Shown: piece by piece, positions 6,366-12,075 of the stretch
How positions within the stretch are numbered: position 1 is the stretch's first letter
Layout of the letters: each line of letters begins with the position of its first letter
Origin: Euperipatoides rowelli
Lineage: Eukaryota; Onychophora; Udeonychophora; Euonychophora; Peripatopsidae
Length of the DNA stretch: 12,075 bases
Direction: 5' to 3' (one strand)
Assembly: GCA_003024985.2 (NCBI GenBank)
Contig: PXIH01S0002443.1
Position numbers and translations under genes: made by a program
Notes under the pieces: generated by a model
Databases searched by the model: none
The model's input: the letters and a program-made list of their open reading frames with translations, nothing else
Told to the model about the DNA's origin: nothing

Positions 6366-6576
6366 CTATAAGTTTATAATTTAATATAAATACTTTATTC
6401 TACTATGACAACAGATCTAGCAGATCTGCTTCAAACAGTCTCAGAACATGGAATGAGAAATAACTTTAGAACATGTAACTTGTTACTTTCAGAACACGGA
6501 TATCACAGTTCATATTTAAATGACATGTATGCAATGCATGAATAATATACAGTTTATATTCATTTCTTAATACATA
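6366..6576 (-). repeat. Truncated third LTR copy of the same Gypsy family
   Basis: It matches the 5' LTR from CTATAAGTTTATAATT onward, including AGATCTAGCAGATCTGCT and CATATTTAAATGACAT. By eye it differs at roughly one base in 12-15, mostly in the part beyond AACATGG. It lacks the ~27 terminal bases (minus-strand 3' end, GGATCCTTTAGGGATACA-like) and starts immediately after the N at 6365. The other end reads TGTTATGTATTAAG on the minus strand, a variant of TGTGTATTAAG. There is no gag or PBS beside it, so it is a truncated solo LTR or the edge of an assembly join. Confidence 0.85.
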
Positions 6577-6713
6577 ACAGCTACTATGCTGAATTCTTTT
6601 AATTTTATAATTGTGTGAAAATTATTATCCAACCATCATAAATGAATAGGAATTTCAGACATCCAAATCAAATGCTATCAAAACTAATGAGTACTTTAGA
6701 CATATCTGCCCAT

Positions 6714-6742
6714 CCCCCCCCCCCCCCCCCCCCCCCCCCCCC
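6714..6742 (+). repeat. Poly-C homopolymer, 29 bases
   Basis: An uninterrupted run of C on the plus strand (poly-G on the minus). Such tracts can form i-motif or quadruplex structures and are prone to slippage and sequencing error, so the exact length is uncertain. Confidence 0.95.
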
Positions 6743-8339
6743 TTATCACTATTTGATATGAAAACTGACAGTCTTGGTATCAAATTAACACCACTTTGAT
6801 TGTCCTCTCAATAACTATACCAAAAGTTCTTCCTTCAAGTGAATTTATTATCAGCACAAAAATCTTTCTTTTAGTAAAAGCTGGCAAGTTTAGAGGCAAA
6901 CATGGTTGTCATCAACATTATATTTTTAATGATGTTATTAAATAACAAAATACAATAATTTGAATGTCCTTGCTTTGAAAATTTGCCACGTACTTTATCA
7001 TTTTTAATATCCTAGATTACCAGCTACAATATATTCAGTGCTGATATTTAGCCGGTACGACCACACCAGTTGTTAAAACATTGAAACACTCCGTACAAGT
7101 TGTTAAAATATTTGAAATATTTAACAGTGTCGGTTGATAAATAGTATAATAGTAACTACGATAAAAGATAAATTAGTAATCAATATAAAAACTAATATAA
7201 ACTCATAAGTTCAAGCTAATTATCCTAGAATGTCGGTTATCTGAGAAACATTCAAAATATGATTATTATGTTAGTTAACTCCGAAACTTTTTGTGTAGCC
7301 TACAATAATAGTCATCTAAGATCTTAATTGAAATAAATAAACCACTATGCTTGAACAAAGTTGCTGAATAAAAAAATCCTAAACAATAGTATGCTTCAAG
7401 ATAGGCAATATTAATAGTTGTTAGTGTTTACGGGAGTGACATTTTTTTTTGTTTAAAATCCTGAAATGTATCGTAAGTTTATCGGAGTTCAATGTTTTAA
7501 TCCTGTCAAGTTTTGAGTATCGCCAACAAGCAAATCATTAGAAAACCTTACAATTCTTAAATAAATACAGTAATTGTATTCCTAGCATTAATTTATATTT
7601 AGATTGATTTTTCAACATTAAAAAAAAAAAAGAACTAGGCCTACTGTACTTTATTTTTAGTTAAAAATCTTACAAAATGAAATAGTATAAATACATGAGT
7701 CCTTCATTTAGTTATTATTTACTAAGTATTAAACATGTCCTTCAAATGCAATGGTGTTCACAGTCATCATGATCTTGTGCATTGGTGACATCTTAACATT
7801 AACAGTTCTGATTTTAGATATTGCGATTTGGTCATGTTGTCTTCTATTTTTTTTTAATTAAGAAATTTCTATATTTAAGGTAAATCATGTAAACATTTGC
7901 TATCTGTAAGTTTGATTAGAAATTTATTTGAATGATTTACACTACAACTTACTGTATATCGCTTGGTAAGTAGATTAGTTTATAATGTAGGTTATAGTTC
8001 AGTTTAATTTTAGAATTTCATGTATAATAATGTACAATCCTTACCTATGTACACATTTATTTTAATTTTTGATTTCTATATTGATATACGGTAGTCTATA
8101 ATTTTTTTACTACCGTTTGTTAAATATTTTTAATAACATCATGGAACATATGTATTTGACATTTAGTTCATTAATGACATAAAATCATCTACATTATGTT
8201 CATTTAACATGTAGTATATTATTTAATAATAGCCTAGAACCAGCTATTAAATAAAATGTGTTATTTCATAAAAATTCTAGCTTTCTGGTTCATATATTTA
8301 AGTTTAATCAAAATAAAAAGGGGAGTCCGATGTTCTCCC

Positions 8340-8389
8340 AATTATTAAACGTCCAGTTGTTTATAAATAAATAAATAAATTATTAAACG
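8340..8389. repeat. 12 bp direct repeat flanking a TAAA microsatellite
   Basis: AATTATTAAACG occurs at 8340-8351 and again at 8378-8389. Between them lie 26 bases ending in a (TAAA)n run that starts at 8364. The pattern resembles a target-site duplication around a very small insertion with a TAAA tail, but a local duplication explains it equally well. Confidence 0.6.
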
Positions 8390-9244
8390 GTACTACAGTT
8401 CTCAAACAAATAATTTATACAATCTTAGTTTTTCAGACTAATATTGCATACATTTCCACACTTTCATAAAGTACTGTAAATTTTTTTCACACCCCTCTAT
8501 AACACAAAAATTTTTTTTTTTTTTAAATTATGCTAATTTATTTAATTCTGAAATTATTGAATTATAAAAAATAAAGTTTATAATAGTTGCTGCACTGGTT
8601 TAATTACTGCATAACCCATGAATATTTTTATGAAATTGAAAATTGTCATACGCTCTACATTTCTTCTCATGTATAAAATTCATTGCATTCTTTATTGTAT
8701 AGTTATAATGCGAATAAATTTGTTTTTTAAAAAAATAAAGTTTAATATTATCAAGATATAATTATACTTAGTTTAAAAATAAAATTGTGGGTGGGGTGTA
8801 GAGTATGGCTAAAGAATCCTCCACAGATATTTTTTGGTTTAGAATTTAATGCTCTATATTTCTATTACTTTTTTTTATAAATATCTTAGAATCGGCTAAA
8901 ATTGATTCAAAAATTGTTTACCCTTTTTTTTTTTTGAGATAAATCAATATATTGATTAATAAAATCAGTTTAATTTTTTTAAAATATTGTAACAAAGTTA
9001 TAAAAATTTATAGAGCTTTGTAAATAAAAGTTATGTGTCTTTGACGGAAAGTGAGGTTTCTTCCTTTCCATTATTTTACAATGTGAAAAATCTTGTTATA
9101 GTGCAGTTTAAAATATACAAATGTTATAAAACATTGCATATTTGGCTGTACTAAGCTGTAGGGTTTTTTTTTTAAGTTGTCAAAGTCCCGATTTAAGACA
9201 CACTCATGAAATTGACTAAGTCACTAGCAGGGAATGGGTATTTC

Positions 9245-9762
9245 TTCCATAATAGTCTTCTACTAATAGATTGACATGTAGTTGTTCTCATTTTATCTTT
9301 GCAATAATTTTTTTTTTCTACTTGCTGTGTCTTACATAATGGTCAATCTACTAATGAATTGACATTTTGTGGTTCTCCTCATTTTATCTTTGCAATAAAA
9401 AAATTTCCATTTGCTGTGGTTTCTATAATGGTCCTTCTACTAATGTATTGACATTTTGTGATTCTCCACATTTTATTTTTGCGATAGAGAAATTTTCCAT
9501 TTTCTGTGGCTTCTATAATGGTGAATCTACTAATAGATTGACATGTTGTAGTTTTCCTCATTTATCTGTGATAAAGAAATGTTGCATTTGCTGTGGCTTC
9601 CATAATACTCAATACATTAATAGTTTGAAATATTGTGGTTTTCCTCATTTTATCTTTGCGATAAATACAGTAAGTTTTCAATTTTTGGCTTCCATATTGG
9701 TCAATCTACTTATGGATTAACATTTTGTGTTCTCATTTTATCTTTGTGATAAAAAAATATCT
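9245..9762 (-). repeat. Minisatellite array C, ~89 bp unit, inverted relative to arrays A and B
   Basis: The complement of the array A/B anchor (CATTTTATCTTTGC and variants) recurs with its C at about 9289, 9380, 9469, 9559, 9646 and 9734, spacings 91, 89, 90, 87 and 88 bp. On the minus strand each unit has ATTGCAAAGATAAAATGAG, CACAAAATGTCAAT, CATTAGTAGA and ACCATTATAGAA, the same order as arrays A and B. It carries about 10-12 extra bases (AAATGGAAATTTTT-like) between CCACAGC and ATTGCAAAG, which accounts for the longer period. About six copies are present. A plus-strand open frame (9367-9720) simply reads through the repeats. Confidence 0.92.
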
Positions 9763-10216
9763 TAGCGAAAGAAAATCAGTGAGCTTACACTAATAAACTT
9801 GGTGCAATTTTACAACTAAAAAAATAATCCATTAAACCAGTTCACATAGATTCAAAGCATTTATCATGGCTTATGTTAATACTAAGATATTTTCAATCTT
9901 TTATAAATAAATTATTAAATTATAATGTTGATTAATTATTCATTTCATAGGTCACATGATGAAATTTGTTGAAAATAAATGGCAATTAATGAATGGTAAA
10001 GATCAATTAAAATTGACTAAAACCGAAGGCCAGGTATACTGTATATAATTTACTTTATTTTAATTATTTAATCATTTACAATCATTGAACTTTTCCACTC
10101 TAACAATAGGAATGTGGTTTACCATATACAATGCGAATATACCTTCTTTACAAAGGTAATTGGTAAATATAATACATTATAAAACCAAAAAAAATCCACT
10201 TCTTTAAAACAAATGT
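9763..10216. other. AT-rich spacer, nothing recognised
   Basis: Only short AT-rich sequence lies between the inverted minisatellite and the next tandem array. No open frame of note and no repeat structure beyond homopolymers was seen. Confidence 0.55.
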
Positions 10217-10770
10217 TATTTGAGTTAAACACAAGAGGTGAACTGAACTTTTCCTTAGTTAGAGATTATGTTAACAAAAGATTCTTGAGTTCTCAAAACA
10301 TAAGTAACATCAAAGGAGCAAATAGGAGATGAATTTTTCACTGAATTAGAGATTAGGTTAACAGAAGATCCAGGACTTCTCAGAACATACAATATATAAC
10401 ATCACAGAAAACAAACAAGAAATGAATTTATCCAGTCAGACAACATTTACAGTAGATTTTCTTCATCTATAACATCACAGAAAACAAAAAATAGATTAAT
10501 TTATCCTGGGTTAAATAATTACATTTAAAAGAAGTGGCACGCACAGTAGTTATCTTGACATGCAATATCGTAGCTGACAAACAAGAGATGAGCTTGTCAT
10601 AAGTTACAGATTACATTTAACAGAAATGCTAGAAGCAGAAGTTCTCTGAACACCTATGACATCACAGAAAACAAACACCAGATATATTTACTCAGCCAGA
10701 GATTATATTACAGAAGAGCCAGACACAAGAGTTTTCTGAAGATATCTGACATCATAAAGAACAAACAATT
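10217..10770 (+). repeat. Degenerate tandem repeat, ~92 bp period, about six copies
   Basis: The block ACATCACAGAAAACAAACAA and its variants recur with the anchor ATCA at 10309, 10401, 10474, 10567 (as ATCG), 10661 and 10751; spacings are 92, 73, 93, 94 and 90 bp. Units share CAAGAGATGAATTTA, a GTTAGAGATTA-like block, AACAGAAGA and TTCTCTGAACA. The 73 bp unit lost about 20 bases. It is unrelated in sequence to arrays A-C. Divergence is high, so the array is old; no coding potential is seen. Confidence 0.82.
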
Positions 10771-10956
10771 TGTGATTGTATCAACAGAATTAACTAAGAT
10801 ATACTGCAGCTTATTTATAATAAAAATTGTATTAAGGCGGACTCATAAGATAGTGTAGCCCGTGTAGTGCTAATCATAGCATACCGCAAGGTAACAAGCC
10901 TGGGCCTCAGCACAAGTTACATGGATGTAAACAGTTTTTGCAATTAAATACATGTT
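10771..10956. other. Short spacer without features
   Basis: AT-rich sequence with no recognisable gene or repeat between the ~92 bp array and the LTR-like remnant. Confidence 0.5.
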
Positions 10957-11057
10957 TATTGTAGGATCAATAAATAAGTAAATACTAGAAATGTAAAGTT
11001 AAGCTTACACATGTACTTCAACAACTAACAATTACTTGGGCCTCCCCACTCTGAATT
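10957..11057 (-). mobile_element. LTR-like remnant with adjoining purine tract
   Basis: The plus strand at 10957-10978 starts TATTGTAGGATCAATAAAT. This matches the tip of the main LTR (TATTGTATCCCTAAAGGATCAATAAATAAA) except for an 8-base gap. TG...CA boundaries would be 10960-11030, only 71 bp, so it would be an internally deleted LTR. On the minus strand, just before it, is the purine-rich GAGTGGGGAGGCCCAAG (11034-11050), in the position of a polypurine tract. Together these suggest the 3' end of another minus-strand LTR element of a related family. The match is short, so the call is tentative. Confidence 0.4.
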
Positions 11058-11254
11058 TGTTTTAAAAATACAGGATTCAGGTAAATAGACGACCCACCCA
11101 ATACATAGGACATGAATTGAAGTCGAGAATGATGACTTGATGATATGAGAGGGGGAATGGCATGAACGATCTCAAGATTATTCCAGAAAGCTGTTGTATG
11201 CAAGACCTTGGTTGTATGGATATTCACCAGCGCCACTCTCATAGGTGTCAACAT
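11018..11254 (-). other. Open frame of uncertain coding status beside the LTR-like remnant
   Basis: A 78-codon minus-strand frame starts at ATG 11252-11254. It contains LVNIHTTKVLHTTAFWNN and SRLQFMSYVLGGSSIYLN, and its last residues run into the LTR-like remnant. If that remnant is real, this position is where the end of a retroelement pol gene would lie, but I see no integrase-type motif. Another frame of the same stretch (DTYESGAGEYPYNQG) looks equally protein-like, so the reading frame is unresolved and it may be non-coding. Confidence 0.25.
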
Positions 11255-11393
11255 CTTGAACTAATCAGGTAAGCATGTAAGAGGGTGACATTTTTACAAC
11301 ACTAAACAAGGTAATGAATAAAATAGTACAAAATGTAACTCTATATAAGGATGACTAAGTAGATTCAATCAAGGTGAATGAATGGTGCAGACA

Positions 11394-11405
11394 CCCCCCC
11401 CCCCC
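11394..11405 (+). repeat. Poly-C run, 12 bases
   Basis: An uninterrupted C run flanked by ordinary AT-rich DNA. It is one of several C tracts in this window. Confidence 0.95.
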
Positions 11406-11575
11406 TTGTAAAATGAGACCAACCAAAAATGTAGGTATTTAATATAAAGTTGGCCAGCTTTAATAATATTAAAAGTGTGAAGTATCGATTATTATACGAT
11501 TAATAATAATATTACGATGGCATTAATAAAACAACTGGTGTCATTTATTTAATGGTTATCAAAACGTCCATACAA

Positions 11576-11607
11576 CCCCCCCCCCCCCCAAAAAAAAAAA
11601 AAAAAAA
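11576..11607 (+). repeat. C14-A18 homopolymer pair
   Basis: A run of 14 C passes directly into 18 A. The layout resembles the C-then-A tract at 1487-1511, though no shared element context is visible here. Confidence 0.95.
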
Positions 11608-11680
11608 TAGCTTATCAAAATATTTACAACCAAAAAATATAAATTGTTATCCTCCCCTGAATTTTTTCCTGCATACGTCT
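11608..11680. other. AT-rich spacer
   Basis: Nothing recognisable lies between the C-A homopolymer pair and the hairpin. Confidence 0.5.
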
Positions 11681-11748
11681 TTGGATTCAATATAATATAT
11701 ACAGTATACAGTCAAACGTCATTTGAATGTACTGTATATTATATCCAA
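11681..11748. repeat. Long bulged inverted repeat (hairpin)
   Basis: TTGGAT at 11681 pairs with ATCCAA at 11743. After an asymmetric bulge, ATAATA, TACAGTA, CA and TCAAA pair in turn, with two 2-base bulges and one mismatch, closing on the loop CGTCA at 11717-11721. In total about 26-28 base pairs form in 68 bases, on either strand. It could be a decayed palindromic MITE, simple AT palindromy, or a precursor-like small-RNA hairpin; no promoter or conservation evidence distinguishes these. Confidence 0.6.
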
Positions 11749-12075
11749 GCCTTGTTGTGACAAAAAATATATTTTTTCACAGTTTTTATATTTTTAATAT
11801 TTTTTTTTATCATAATGATGAGCTGTAATATGCATAATGAAAAGAAAATTACAGAAATTAAAAAGTTTTAAAAAATAATATTTTCTACAGTTGGCTATTA
11901 AAAATTAATTTAATCCTAAATGGGGAAAGAGTATTTCCATATATGCATTATAATATGTACAATATGGTTTATAGCTGCTGGCTATTCCTTTGTATTTAAA
12001 AACATATGTGAGCTTTATTGCCTGAAGGCTTAATACATGCTTCATTTACCGGTATCTTGAAAAAAAAAAAAAAAA
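11749..12075. other. AT-rich end of the window, closing in poly-A
   Basis: No gene is seen. The final 16 bases are all A (12060-12075), preceded by TACCGGTATCTTG. The tract could be a contig end in a homopolymer; no source element for a retrotransposed poly-A tail is recognisable upstream. Confidence 0.6.

Larger units (their letters stand above)
6577..9244. other. 2.7 kb AT-rich region with no recognisable gene
   Basis: I find no coding region, tRNA or mobile-element signature. The stretch holds a 29-base C run (6714-6742), T runs such as 8511-8524, and small inverted repeats, for example ACGGTAGT...ACTACCGT near 8088-8117 and a near-palindrome TGTTAAAATATTTGAAAT around 7101. It is either intergenic or intronic. 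Confidence 0.65.

Noticed and set aside
1-9762. CRISPR array
   Set aside because: The repeats are ~78-90 bp contiguous units without unique spacers, in eukaryotic-looking DNA.

Overview
This is strongly AT-rich, non-coding-dominated eukaryotic DNA, most likely from an invertebrate animal genome. The reasons are homopolymers and low-complexity tracts, minisatellites, a decayed Ty3/Gypsy retrotransposon of the mag/K02A2.6 type (a group common in invertebrates), and no compact gene layout, operons or bacterial signals. I cannot name the species. No intact host gene, tRNA or rRNA is visible. Two single N bases (1499, 6365) sit in or beside difficult sequence, and the last 16 bases are all A, so parts of the assembly may be weak.

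Layout: (1) 1-371 and 1583-1965 hold tandem arrays of one ~78-81 bp repeat, interrupted at about 372-1582 by sequence with hAT-like ends. (2) 1966-2881 is AT-rich filler. (3) 2882-5111 is a minus-strand LTR retrotransposon: right-hand (5') LTR, primer-binding site, gag capsid-like region, zinc knuckles, a broken retropepsin, a short pol remnant, a duplicated polypurine tract and the left-hand (3') LTR. Reverse transcriptase, RNase H and integrase are absent and several frames are broken, so it cannot move by itself. (4) 5112-6365 holds an unrecognised, frame-broken coding-like stretch on the minus strand (5466-5833). (5) 6366-6576 is a third, truncated copy of the LTR starting right beside an N. 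(6) 6577-9244 is AT-rich DNA without credible genes, with a run of 29 C. (7) 9245-9762 carries the same minisatellite as region 1, in inverted orientation and with a longer ~89 bp unit. (8) 10217-10770 is a different, degenerate tandem repeat with a ~92 bp period. (9) 10957-11057 looks like a remnant of a related LTR with a purine tract. (10) The rest is AT-rich with homopolymers and a long bulged hairpin at 11681-11748.

Nothing here is a demonstrable new functional system. The most interesting structures are the shared minisatellite in opposite orientation on either side of ~7.3 kb (a fold-back arrangement), the gutted LTR element with two polypurine tracts, and the 145 bp insertion in its 3' LTR that forms two perfect hairpins.
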